Origin: Thermothielavioides terrestris NRRL 8126
Lineage: Eukaryota; Ascomycota; Sordariomycetes; Sordariales; Chaetomiaceae
Assembly: GCF_000226115.1 (NCBI RefSeq)
Contig: NC_016457.1
Span: 9,858,001-9,922,000, forward strand
DNA: 64,000 nt
Direction: 5' to 3'
The position numbers and the translations under genes are program-made. This document shows, piece after piece, positions 35,108 to 45,005 of the stretch; within the stretch, counting starts at the first letter, position 1; each line of letters begins with the position of its first letter. The notes below the pieces were generated by a model that worked only from the letters and a program-made list of their open reading frames with translations, did not search any database and was not told where the DNA came from.

Positions 35108-35394
35108 AATATCACAATTACGACCATCTCGTGAGATTGATCTCTCTCTTGTGCTTGCTAGTACACAACGCACACACAAGCATGGGTGCGTTAAATCGTC
35201 TGGACACTGACCTGAGGCCGTACCGAGCCCGCGTGCCGAGCAGAGACGGTGATCTCCCCCGACCTCCCTTGTTCACACGCACCACCGCCAGCGCCAGCCC
35301 CCTGAAGGCCGTCCGAGACAGTGATGGGAGCGGTGTTGTGTCTGGATGCCGCCACCCACTGCTCGCCCCCCTAATACGACATCACGCTCACATT

Positions 35395-35815
35395 TTTGGG
35401 CGTAAACACACCACGTTATCCCAACGAAACCGATATTAACACTTCCCCCGCTTGCTCCTGCCCGTCGACACCCCAGTCACGAACAACTCGGCCTCGTCCG
35501 CGGCCGAGAACAGATGCACGGGCGTAACTAATCCCACCCGCTCGGGTCAGGTCCAGTGCGGCGGGATGTGCGCCATGAGAAACTCCGGCCGCCAGCAAGC
35601 CTGGTACAGCCAGAACCGATCCTTCTTGAACCCGGCAGGATACATGATCCCAAAATACTAACTGCGCGCCCCGGAGTCGGCATACAGCGTCGGCTCGCCG
35701 AGGTAGTCCCAGCCGGTCCAGACAGACTCCCCGGCCACATACGAGTTGGCGCCGTGCGCGGCGAACACCTTGTCAACCGGCGCGCCCCAGCCGACCGCGT
35801 ACGGCTCTTACGCCG
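35395..35815 (-). pseudogene. GH2 beta-galactosidase-like relic
   Basis: A fragment from the catalytic and C-terminal part of a family 2 glycoside hydrolase. The minus strand reads AVGWGAPVDKVFAAHGANSY, then ESVWTGWDYLGEPTLY, then a TAG stop, YFGIMYPAGFKKDRFWLYQA, RPEFLMAHIPPHW, a TGA stop in place of the next Trp, PERVGLVTPVHLFSAADEAE and LFVTGVSTGRSKRG. The following YRFRWDNVV is in another frame. WTGxDYLGEP, KDRFxLYQ and HIxPHWTWP are hallmark stretches of fungal GH2 beta-galactosidases with a DUF4982-type C-terminus. Only about 140 codons remain of an expected 800 or more, with two stops and a frameshift, so it is a dead remnant. It lies between the UstYa-like gene and the amidase gene. 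Confidence 0.8.
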
Positions 35816-36595
35816 AGACCCGCCGCCGACTGTTGCGCTGACATCCCCTCACCTAACGGAGACCGCTGGCTGCCAGGATGTAGCCCAGCCTTCCAGAATG
35901 GCGGGCAGGCTATTGCTTGCATTTGTGGACAAGGTCATCACAAGGCTCTCGAGCATGTTCTGTTGACACCCGTTATTAACGGGCCGAATTACAAGGCTCC
36001 AAGCAATGGAAATGGCGGGCTCCTCACAGTCGCGAAGTGTCGCCCGCAGTCACTCAAGATATGTTGCTTCACTTGCCTTCTTGTAGACTTCCCAGCCCTG
36101 AATCCTCATTGCACTCGCCTCCAAAGGCTTTTCGCAAGGAGGCGGGACGGTCAGGTCAGCGAGAAAATTGACCTCAAAGGCAGAACTAATTACCTACGCA
36201 GTAGGTATCCGATTCGTCTTGTTACCTACCGATCACGCCTTGAATCCTTTGTGAATGCGGGACATGGTATGGTCCTTTGGTACTCCTGCTTATGCAAGAC
36301 GCTTAACGACCCCTACGCGGCTCCACCGCGTCCCAACCTCCGTTGGCTCCGGAACGCTTATGCCTACTGTGTAAGGTCGCAGTTGGGGGCGGCGGGTTAG
36401 AGCGGCTGGCGGAATGAGGCCAGGGCTGACAAACTCTACGACACCGTCTATCTGACCAGGCAGCAGTTGCCAGGATTCCTCCAAGACAACCTGCCTCGTC
36501 CACCATTTCCGTTGAGGCGCCCTGCCAGCCTACTACCTTGGTAAGGTCGTGCGTACCGACAGCACGCAGCTCTGAAACGCCTTGTGAACTCGACG
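35816..36595. other. Intergenic, upstream of amidase gene
   Basis: About 780 bp between the GH2 relic and the amidase start. A 145-codon plus-strand open frame (35963-36400) has no domain, no signal peptide and no repeated cleavage sites, so I do not call it. Probable amidase promoter region. Confidence 0.45.
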
Positions 36596-38458
36596 ATGCA
36601 GCTCGACCTCCTGACCGCCACCGCGACGGACCTCCAGCGCCTGCTGGAGGCCGGCAAGACCACGAGCGTGGAGCTGGTGCAGGCATACCTGGCCCAGATC
36701 GAGCGCCACGAGCCCGAGCTACACGCATTCATTTCCGTCGCCCCGCGGCACCTCCTGCTTGCCGCCGCGGCCGATCGCGATGCCGAGCGGCGCCAGGGCC
36801 GCCCGCGCGGGCCGCTGCACGGCATCCCCGTCGTCCTCAAGGACAGTTTCATGACGGCCCCCGAGCTCGGCATGGGTACCACGGCGGGCGCGTGGGCGCT
36901 CGTCGGCGCCAGGGCGCGCGCCAACTCGGCCGTTGCGCAGCGCTTGTTGGACGGCGGGATGATCATCCTGGGAAAGACCAACCTAACGGTGTGTTTTCTT
37001 CGCCGTTCCCTTGCGCAGCCACGACGGCAAAGAGAAGTGCCACGGAGTGGCGGGGGTGACTAAGAACAGACTTGCGTATGTGCAGGAGTTTGCGGGCATG
37101 AAGACGACCAACACGACCCCGGGATGGTCGGCGGTCGGCGGCCAGACGGTGTCGCCGTATGTCGGGCCGATCGCGGACGGCGAGACGCTGCTGGGGCACA
37201 CGGTGAGTGAGCTGCGTCCTGGGCGGCCCAGCGAAAACATACGAACTTCATTGTTGACGGCCTGTGGTCGGTCGGGCAGAACCCAGGCGGCTCCTCAACA
37301 GGCTCCGCCGTGGCCGTCGCGGCGGGCTTCAGCCCTCTCGCGTTGGGCACCGAGACCATCGGCTCCATCGTCACGCCGGCCACGCGGGCGAGCCTCTACG
37401 CCCTCAAGCCGACGGTCGGCGTGCAGGACACTCGCGGTTTGTACACGCTGACTGACTTCTTCGACAGTCCCGGACCCATGGCCAAGTGTGCCGAGGATAT
37501 CCTGGTACTAACCGAGATTTTGCTGGGCCGCGAATTCTCGCGCGGAGGGCTAGGAACTTGGGACGGCCTTTCGATTGGCTTCCTCGATCCCAATGTGTGG
37601 AGGATGGCCGAAGCGATGTGTCGGCAGCACCCTGGCACGGCAGAACAGATGGTGAGTTCGCATGCTACTGAGGTAAATACTTGGTAAGGTCTCCCCGTAC
37701 TGATCATGTATAGAGGAGCGAATACGACGAGATCGTCTTAAAGCTGAAGACCCTTCAAGTCGCGGTTAAATATCCCATTAGCCTGGCTGACGTAGCGGAG
37801 CTGACAGTGGACGGCGAGCAAGCTATCATGCCGGTTGCTTGTAAGCCCCTTTGCCCTGCTGGCTGTAGCGCCACTGACCGCTTGCTCATCTCGGCTTCAA
37901 AGTCTGGGAATTCAAGAACGGCTGCATTCCCCGCTTTCTCAGTGCCTTCAAGGAATGCCCGGTGCGAACGCTTGACGATATTGTCAGGTTCAACGAGGTC
38001 AACAGCGACAAGTGCCTCCCGCCTCGTAGGTCAACGCGCAGAAGTCTCGCATCTCTCGGGCCTGATGTCTCCAGACTGACTCCACCCGATCATCATTAGC
38101 ACATACCGCGCAGGACGACCTCATCAAAGCCCTCAACAACACCGACGACGCTTCGCACATTACGAAGCTGAAGAATGGACTCCGGGCCGTGGGCCGGCGC
38201 ATCCTGGATCAAGCCTTCGACAGCCAAGGGCTGAATATCATCGTCGGGCCTGGAGACAGCTCGCTCTGCATCCACGCGGCGGCAGCAGGATATCCCATCG
38301 CTACCGCACCACTGGGTCAGCTGCACTACAATGGCCGCCCCTTTGGCCTGTGCATGGTGGCCAAGGAGAACAACGAAGAGCTGCTCCTCCGCTTCATGGC
38401 CGCTTACGAGTCGTCTCTCGGCTTGCGGCGGCCGGTCCCAAAGCTACGCGGCGACTGA
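36596..38458 (+). CDS. Amidase signature family hydrolase
   Basis: Hydrolyses an amide bond; the substrate is unknown. Exons: 36596-36988, 37086-37202, 37280-37651, 37714-37840, 37903-38025, 38100-38458, giving 496 aa. Introns of 62-97 bp are GT-AG with consistent phases and mostly good branch sites. The Ser-cis-Ser-Lys triad is present: Lys82 in GIPVVLKDSF, the cis-Ser in NPGGSSTGSAVAVAAG (residues 171-186), and nucleophile Ser199 in GTETIGSIVTPAT. The family usually has GTDxGGS here, so the nucleophile loop is slightly divergent. The C-terminal half contains DDLIKALNNTDD and a typical NIIVGPGDSS...GYPIATAPLG segment. The start is the ATG at 36596; the in-frame GTG at 36584 is ignored. No signal peptide, so probably cytosolic. 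It lies in the UstYa/P450 neighbourhood, where amidases sometimes process products, but it could equally be catabolic. Confidence 0.9.
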
Positions 38459-39243
38459 GGCGCCCCAATCAAGGAGGATAACGCCCTGAATTACGACAAC
38501 CGAACTGCCAAATAACACAGCCTGAATGCCTAAAGCAGGACTTCATGTAGTCTAGCAAAGGCAGCCCCCCGAGACAACTTAGCCAGCAGCGCCAGTGCTC
38601 ACTTATCCTGCCGTGTCCGGCTCTCACATCAAAGGGTTCAGTTGACCCTCAGCGAGAACGGGAACCCTGGACGGCCGTCAAGATGCTTGTCGAAGTCATG
38701 GAGGCTCTGCTAGGGACAACGGGTCTGGCCTTCCACAGTATCTTGACCCTTGGTTGCCAAGCACAGGACGAAGGGCCACGTCACGGAGGGTTAACAATGC
38801 TGGTTGCGCTAGCAGGGGAGCCCTCGTCTTTTGAATGTTGAAGGATGGTGAAAAGAAGCCAAGCCTTTGCGCCGCACCCATATTGCGCCCAATAACGTTG
38901 ATAACTTCGCGTTCCGGTCCCCACAGGGCACCAGATCCACGATTCTCTCGATGCCAATCATGGATTGGGGCCAAGGCAGAAACAACTTCCAGGACAGGAT
39001 TGGTTTGTTCAATTTCTTGGCTCAAAAAAGGATCAGACTAGCTGGATCCTACAATACACACGAGAGTCCAAATATACTGTGTAAACCGGGCTGCGGGAGT
39101 TTTCTTTTTCCTCCCATGTCGACGCGGTACACGACATAGGATAACTTTCCCATGTCCCACATACCCGGTGCGTTTCGGCCGCATCTTCACGCTTCCTACC
39201 TTGCTCTCGCCAATTTCCAAACGGAGAGGCCCCAACTAGAACC
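38459..39243. other. Intergenic, upstream of P450 gene
   Basis: About 785 bp without a supported gene. Open frames at 38696-39139 on both strands are short and unrelated to known families. Probably the amidase 3' flank and the P450 promoter. Confidence 0.5.
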
Positions 39244-40928
39244 ATGGCACCCACCATCAGCCTCGTTTTCGGGGGCCTCGCCGCGACCTACTTCTTCCTC
39301 CGCTTCCTTCTCAACCTGACCCAGGATGCGAGAGAGCCGCCGGCGATCCTGACCGGCATCCCCTTTATCCAGCCCCTGGTGGGCATGATCCGGGAGAAGG
39401 AGCGCTTCTACATAAGGCTGAGGTGTGTGTGCCCACGCCGCCTCGGCGTGCGAACCGTGACAGAAGTAGGTAAAGAGCAATAATAACACCCGAGTCCAGG
39501 GACACCACGCGGCTGCCCATCTACACGCTGCGGCTGCCATTCCAGCGCATTTACGTCGTCAACGCCACGGAGCTCATCCCCGTGGTGCAGAAGCAATGGC
39601 GGCTCATCAGCTTCGCCGCGATCGCCGCCGACGCCGGCGACGTGGTCGGCATGAGCAAGGAGGCCCTCGCGGTCATGAAGGCGGACCTGACGAGCGATCA
39701 CGGTTTCAGCACGAGCTGGCCCAAGTACATCATGCCGGTCATGGCCCCCGGCCCGGACCTCGACGCCATCAACCGCCGCGCCATTGAGCTCTACGTCAGC
39801 GAGCTGGCCAAGCTGCGCGCCCAGGGCGCCCCAACGGTCGTCGGCCTCCGCGACTGGTCGCGCAAGATGATGGTGGACTCGACGTCCGAGGCCATCTGGG
39901 GCCCGCAAAACCCCTACCGCGACCCCGTCGTCGCCGACGCCTGGAAGACCTTCGAGGCCGGCTTCCTGACACTGGCCATGTTCCCGATGGCTCGGCTCTT
40001 CTTCCCCCGCCTCGTCCGCGCGCGCGAGATCGCCGCCAAGGCCATGATCGACTACATGCACCGCGACGGCTACAAGACTGCCTCGGGGCTCGTCAAGAAG
40101 CGCGTCGCGCACCACCGCGACCTGTTCGGCCTCAGCAAGGACGACATCGGCCGCGGCGAGCTGGGCAACACCTTCGCCGTGCTGGGCAACACCGCGCCCT
40201 GCGCGCTGTGGGTGCTCTACCACATCTTCTCGGACGCGGCGGTGCTGGCGGACGTGCGGCGCGAGCTGGCCGCGCTGGTCGAGGACGAGGGCACGGACGC
40301 GGAGGGCCACCCGGTCAGCGCGATCGACCTGGCGCGCATCAAGGACTCGTGCCCGGCGCTGCTGAGCACGTTCCAGGAGACGCTGCGGTTCCGGGCCGTC
40401 AACCCGGGCCCGCGCGTCGTCCTCGAGGACGTGCTCCTGGACGGCGGGCGCATCCTGCTCAAGAAGGGCAGCATGCTGATGATCCCGGCGCCGGTGCAGC
40501 ACACGGACGCGGCGGCGTGGGGCGACGACGCGCGCGCGTTCGACCACCTGCGCTTCGCGCGCAAGAAGCAGCCGGGCCCGGGGCCGGATTTGGGCCGGCC
40601 GCGGCCGAACAACCGCGTCGCGTTCCGCGCCTTCGGCGGCGGCCACGTGCTGTGTCCCGGGCGGCACTTCGCGGCCACCGAGATCCTCTCGCTGGCGGCG
40701 CTGCTGGCGCTGCAGTTCGACGTCGTGCCCACCGCGGGCGCGTGGGCCGAGCCGACGTGGCACAACTCGCCCTCCCAGGCCGGCTTCCCCGTCATCGACC
40801 AGGATATCCCCGTCGAGCTGCGCCCGCGCGACCCGCGCCGCAGGTGGCGCGTCACGTTCTCGGGCTCTGACAAGGCGATGGAGATCGTGTCGGAGGATAT
40901 CGCGGCCGGCGGCAGGGGGGCTATGTGA
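39244..40928 (+). CDS. Cytochrome P450 monooxygenase (CYP7/CYP8-like)
   Basis: A membrane-bound heme monooxygenase. Two exons, 39244-39422 and 39500-40928, give 535 aa; the 77-bp intron is GT-AG and joins RLR to DTTRLPIYTL in phase. The N-terminal anchor is LVFGGLAATYFFLRFLLNL. The K-helix ExxR is in QETLRFRAVNPGPR. The heme-binding loop is FGGGHVLCPGRHFA with Cys445 as thiolate ligand. The I-helix region (LGNTFAVLGNTAPCALWVLY) has Asn-Thr in place of the usual acid-Thr pair. That atypical I-helix, with FGGGHxxCPGR, is a feature of CYP7/CYP8-type enzymes and their fungal relatives, which act on sterol-like or oxidised lipid substrates. The substrate here is unknown. It is transcribed in the same direction as the UstYa-like and amidase genes. 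Confidence 0.93.
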
Positions 40929-41661
40929 TAGACTACGTCGTCAAGAGAAGGCAACCTTACTGAGATACTGGGGGTTCATGGCAAATTTAGACTAATTGCT
41001 TCTTAATAAAACTCTTAGGTTTAGGAGACAAACCGCGGGAGGGAAATAGAAATACAGGGCTGGTGGCTTTGTGAGCACCCATCGCACATCACGGCTCAAG
41101 TGCGGCAAAATGAGAGGAGATCATGATATCCCGGCAGCGCGGTATTCACTATCCTGCCGGGTGTACAGAGCCAATACTTACCGGAGAGAGCCCAGATCCA
41201 AACCCATCACTTTTTTCACAGCCATCACGCCTCGTAGACCCCCTGGACACCCCATTTCGCTGCAAGCCTCTCAGCTGCAGCCGTTGGGGCGGTTGGAGAC
41301 GCACTGGGTCGTGCAGGTCCCGACTGTCCCACCAATGTGAGCTAATCATTTCCTCTGCCTAACCGAAGCGTCGGGGGGGAGGGGGAGGGATCTGACATAT
41401 CAAGGTTGACGTCGCGAGCCAAGCCGGGCCCGAGGTGCCGCTGCCGGTGCTGCACCAGCTGAGGATGGCGCTGGCGGCGCTCCAGAGGTGGCCGTACTGC
41501 AGGTTGCCCGTACCTCGACGGACCAGCTGGTGCAGCACTGGTTGAATGGATAGGTATTTAGACGTCTCAAGATCGGCCTTGCCTCTTGCTGCACTTCTTC
41601 GCCCTCTTGTTTTTCCAATTCTCGTCTGGAATGCTCCTTGACTAAGCAGTCTCTCCGTCCT
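40929..41661. other. Convergent intergenic region
   Basis: 730 bp between the converging P450 and GNAT genes. No supported gene. A short GC-rich inverted arrangement occurs near 41,446-41,536, where CTGCACCAGCTG and CAGCTGGTGCAG appear about 75 bp apart in opposite orientation; it may be a terminator-like or chance structure. Confidence 0.5.
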
Positions 41662-42240
41662 TCACCCAAGCAGCTGCTCACCCTCGAGTCCCCCTAGCCC
41701 AGCGTTTCGCCGCACCATGTATGTGGCGCCGGGCCCATAACCCCTCAGCTTCTCCTGCAAGGCCGCGTCCACCGGCTCCGGGACGAACCCAAACCTGCGC
41801 CAGAACGCCACGGTGCCATACACCGAGATAAGACACACACTCGCATACCTCTGCGCCACCTCCAAAACCCTACCAATCCCCTCCGCCGCCGCGCCGCGCC
41901 CGCGGAAGCGCGGCAACACAGCGAGGTCGTGGAGATAGTACTGGTCCGCGTCGACGGGGATCCCGCCTCCGTCCAGCAGCGCGTTCAGCGCGGGCGGCCG
42001 GCCGCGGCGGATGGGGAACGACACGACGTAGCCGCCAACAGCGTCGCGGTTATCGACGTCCGACTCGACCCCGTCCCCGTCCCCGTCGTCCTCGTCCACC
42101 AGCACAAAGCAGCCCGCCGGGAAGAGGGCCAGGCGCTCGCGGAACACGGCCTCGGCTTCGGGCAGGTCGCGGTGGATTTCGTCGGCAACGCGCATGACGC
42201 CGGGCAGGTCGCTTTCGCGCATCGGACGCCAGGTGGGCAT
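41662..42240 (-). CDS. GNAT-family N-acetyltransferase
   Basis: Transfers an acetyl group from acetyl-CoA to an unknown amine. A single exon of 192 aa. I chose the ATG at 42240 (MPTWRPMRESDLPGVMRVAD) because the GNAT fold starts there; an in-frame start at 42339 would add 33 low-complexity residues. Motif A is YYLHDLAVLPRFRGRGAAAE, including the RxxGxGA-type acetyl-CoA loop, followed by a helix and CLISVYGTVAFWRRFGFV, the usual beta-5/helix 4 end of GNAT domains. An acidic loop (DEDDGDGDGVESDVD) is inserted between early strands. Convergent with the P450 gene. The length fits a stand-alone GNAT. Confidence 0.88.
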   Translation of the reverse strand: MPTWRPMRESDLPGVMRVADEIHRDLPEAEAVFRERLALFPAGCFVLVDEDDGDGDGVESDVDNRDAVGGYVVSFPIRRGRPPALNALLDGGGIPVDADQYYLHDLAVLPRFRGRGAAAEGIGRVLEVAQRYASVCLISVYGTVAFWRRFGFVPEPVDAALQEKLRGYGPGATYMVRRNAGLGGLEGEQLLG

Positions 42241-42746
42241 GATGGAGGATGGAGGTTGCGGGTGGGACGTTACGGGGGAATGAAAGGTGGAGACCGTAAC
42301 CTTGTGAGAAGCGGGTGTTTTGCCCGGCTGCAGATCCAACCGTGATTGAGGCGGCGCGAACGAGTGGTAGGTTATGCGCCAGCGATCTCATGCGAGGTCT
42401 CGTTTACCAGAGCTAAGCTTCTTGTTGTGTTCTTGACGAAAGATCCAGCGACGGCACACGGCCTCGCTGATGAGTTCTAGTCCTCTAAATCCCGGCAATA
42501 ACCGGGCTAGCTAAGGGCGATTTGGAGCCGGACGGGCTGGGTCGCCCTCTCACAGATATCTACCCAAGATCAAGGAACAAACTCGCTTTGTTATGTTACC
42601 CATGATATCCGTAGGGCCGCTTCATTCATCATGTCTTGTTTTTTGAACTCGCTATGCAACCTTTTATCACCCCTCCTGCCTCTCTCTAGATCTTCCATGC
42701 AAATGGCCTCTGCATCGATTATGTGTGATGTCGATGTTGTTCCATG
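42241..42746. other. Intergenic between GNAT and transporter genes
   Basis: 506 bp. Includes the GNAT promoter side and the transporter 3' flank. No supported gene. Confidence 0.5.
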
Positions 42747-44567
42747 TCACAGAAAACTCTCCGCCAGCGTCACAGCCGTCGTGTATACCATGCCGACGAC
42801 CCCGAGCACCATCATGGCCACGTCGCCCCAGCGCACCCACCTCTTCGTCGCGACGCCCTTCCAATGCAGATATGCCGGATAGACATAGACGAGCGGCACA
42901 CAGGCGACGCTCCCAATGAGCGCGACGAAGCGGTCAAGGTTGCCGGCGCCGACGAGAGACGCCAGGCCGCACGAGACGAGGACGGCGAAGCGGAAGGTGT
43001 TCTTGACCCACTTGGTGCGCAGGCTGCCCTTGCCGGAGCGCATGTGGCCGAAGAGGCGGCCCTCGGCGATGCGCAGGGCGGGGAAGAGCTGGACGGGGGT
43101 GCCGACGAGGACGGCGACGGCGTAGAGCAGCTGCACCGCGTTGACGAGCGGGCTGTCGTGCGGGAAGTTGTCGATGATCTCGATGCGCGTGCGCGCGCCG
43201 AAGGTGGCGTAGCACAGCGCGCCGACCGACGTGAACAGCGCCGTGATCAGCAGCATGACCGCGCCCAGCAGCGGCTCGAAGTCCTGCGGCCGCGCCATGG
43301 ACGACTGGATCGGCAGGATGAGGCCGATGCCCTCGAACGTGAAGATGGCCGCGCCGATGGTCAGCGTGTACTTGGCCGGGTTGAACAGCACGACGGACGG
43401 GTCGACGCCCGAGGCCGAGAGCGCCGTGCTCGTGAACCAGTAGATGTAGCTGACCCCGACGAGGATACACGCGTCCGCCAGCAGGGCGACGGGCCCGAGC
43501 TTGGCGATGTTGCGGATCCAGGCGAGCGGGACGAGGATGACGAGCTGCAGGGCGATCAGCCCGCCGGTCGACAGCGGGCTGCGTCCGTGTGTGACGGCGT
43601 TGAGGAAGGTGAGCAGGTTCTCGGCGACGAAGACGATGCCGGTGCAGACGAAGCCGAGCTGGGACAGCGCGACCGAGGAGAGGATGAGGGCGCGCATCCT
43701 GGGCCCGGCGATGGCCTGGCCGATCTCGCCGTAGCCGCCGCCGTAGTGGAGCTTGCACTGGAGCAGCAGGTGGAAGGCGACCATGGTGACGGCCGACACG
43801 ATCAGCATGGTGACGGTGGAAAACAGGATGCCGCCGTTGCCGAAGGCCCTGGGGAGGAACATGATGCCGGTGCCGACGAAGGCCTTGACCAGCGTGAAGA
43901 AGGTCTTGACGGTGCCGGCCGTTGCGGAGCGGGGCATCCTGGCGTAGCTGGGGCGCTGCCGTAGAAGCGGCCTCCGCTCAGCCGCTTCCACCTCAGCCCC
44001 CTCTCCCTCTCCCTCCCCCTCCACCTCCCCTTCTTCCTCGGTGACGGCCTCCTCGTCGGTGTCCGCGAGGTCCTCGCCGGCAAAGCTGCCGTAGAGGTCA
44101 AGGAACTCGACAAAGTTGCGAGTGATGGGCATCCGGGCGGCAAGGAAATCGTGGCCGTGCCTCTGGCGCAGGAAGGCGCGCCGGAACCCTCCCGGGGCGA
44201 GCTGGTCGCCCACTGTCATCGGCGGGTGGCCGCTGTCCTGGCGGTACTCGCGGGGCGAGTGGAATGTCGCGGCGCGGCGGTGTATGGGAAAACGCGCGGC
44301 AGCGTCTATCTTGAAAAGATCCCGGTGTATGTCGCCGCCCTGCAGCTTTAGCGAGGACTCCTCGGTCGGCACGGCCGGCACCGCTGGCTTCGACGCCGTA
44401 GCCGCGGAAGAAGCGGGTCCATCACCGCTTCCGGCAGCGCTGCTGTGAAACTCGGCGGCCGTGTACCCGGGTGGTAGGTGTTCGGCCACCACTTGGGCAT
44501 CGGCCTCAAGGCGGCGCAGCGGTGATGGCGATGGTGATGGCGATAATGATGGTGCGTTGTTGGACAT
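42747..44567 (-). CDS. AVT3: Vacuolar amino-acid transporter, AVT3/SLC36-like
   Basis: Exports neutral amino acids from the vacuole in characterised relatives. A single exon of 606 aa from the ATG at 44567, whose CCACC context is strong; ATG at 44636 is in frame and would add 23 residues. The N-terminal 280 residues are cytosolic, Ser/Pro-rich, with a Glu/Gly stretch (EEEGEVEGEGEGEG). The AAAP transporter domain follows: TVKTFFTLVKAFVGTGIMFL is the conserved first helix (G-x-G-I-x-F-L-P), then about eleven hydrophobic helices including FTFEGIGLILPIQSSM, a signature of SLC36/AVT3 proteins. The last helix ends at VYTTAVTLAESFL. It is tandem with and downstream of the argininosuccinate lyase gene on the same strand. 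The exact AVT subtype (AVT3 or AVT4) is inferred. Confidence 0.9.
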   Translation of the reverse strand: MSNNAPSLSPSPSPSPLRRLEADAQVVAEHLPPGYTAAEFHSSAAGSGDGPASSAATASKPAVPAVPTEESSLKLQGGDIHRDLFKIDAAARFPIHRRAATFHSPREYRQDSGHPPMTVGDQLAPGGFRRAFLRQRHGHDFLAARMPITRNFVEFLDLYGSFAGEDLADTDEEAVTEEEGEVEGEGEGEGAEVEAAERRPLLRQRPSYARMPRSATAGTVKTFFTLVKAFVGTGIMFLPRAFGNGGILFSTVTMLIVSAVTMVAFHLLLQCKLHYGGGYGEIGQAIAGPRMRALILSSVALSQLGFVCTGIVFVAENLLTFLNAVTHGRSPLSTGGLIALQLVILVPLAWIRNIAKLGPVALLADACILVGVSYIYWFTSTALSASGVDPSVVLFNPAKYTLTIGAAIFTFEGIGLILPIQSSMARPQDFEPLLGAVMLLITALFTSVGALCYATFGARTRIEIIDNFPHDSPLVNAVQLLYAVAVLVGTPVQLFPALRIAEGRLFGHMRSGKGSLRTKWVKNTFRFAVLVSCGLASLVGAGNLDRFVALIGSVACVPLVYVYPAYLHWKGVATKRWVRWGDVAMMVLGVVGMVYTTAVTLAESFL

Positions 44568-45005
44568 GGTGGACGGAGGGCGAAGAGCAGACACAGATGC
44601 TGAAAAGTGTCGGTGTGGTTGGAACGAGCCAAACATGCGGGCCACGGCAATTGCCGGCTCTCCGGGATGATGTCACCAATCGGCGGACCCCAACGCCGGG
44701 GCACCGTTCGAGTCGGGCGTTGTTCGCATCGTTGGATAGGCGTAACGCGCATGGACAAGTACAAGTACAAGCACAAGCACAATTGCTTCAACAGCGGTGT
44801 CCGCCGTGCCTGGGTATCTTGGACAACCGGCACAGTCGGCCAACCGCCGTCTCCGCGAGAGAAAAGCAGCCCTGGCCATCTCCGCATCTATTTTTTTTCA
44901 GTGCCCGCTAAACCGCTGTCCCCGCGTCTCGCAAACTCGGTGTTTGCCGTTGGACGTGCATTTTTTGTGTACACTCATAAAGAAGAAGAGGTTATCCGTT
45001 CGCCT
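44568..45005. other. Transporter upstream region
   Basis: 438 bp between the lyase stop and the transporter ATG on the same strand. It should hold the lyase 3' end and the transporter promoter. A repeated GTACAAGCACAAG-type stretch lies near 44,757-44,780. No supported gene. Confidence 0.5.

Noticed and set aside
35963..36400. 145-codon plus-strand frame as a possible RiPP precursor near the UstYa gene
   Set aside because: No signal peptide and no repeated core flanked by KR/KK sites.
39408..40763. 451-codon minus-strand open frame across the P450 gene
   Set aside because: It is antisense to a P450 with all hallmark motifs; the frame is Arg/Ala/Gly/Asp-rich as expected for the reverse of GC-rich coding DNA.
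42744..43964. 406-codon plus-strand open frame across the transporter gene
   Set aside because: Antisense shadow of a clear multi-helix transporter; composition is Asp/Glu/Arg/Gly low complexity.
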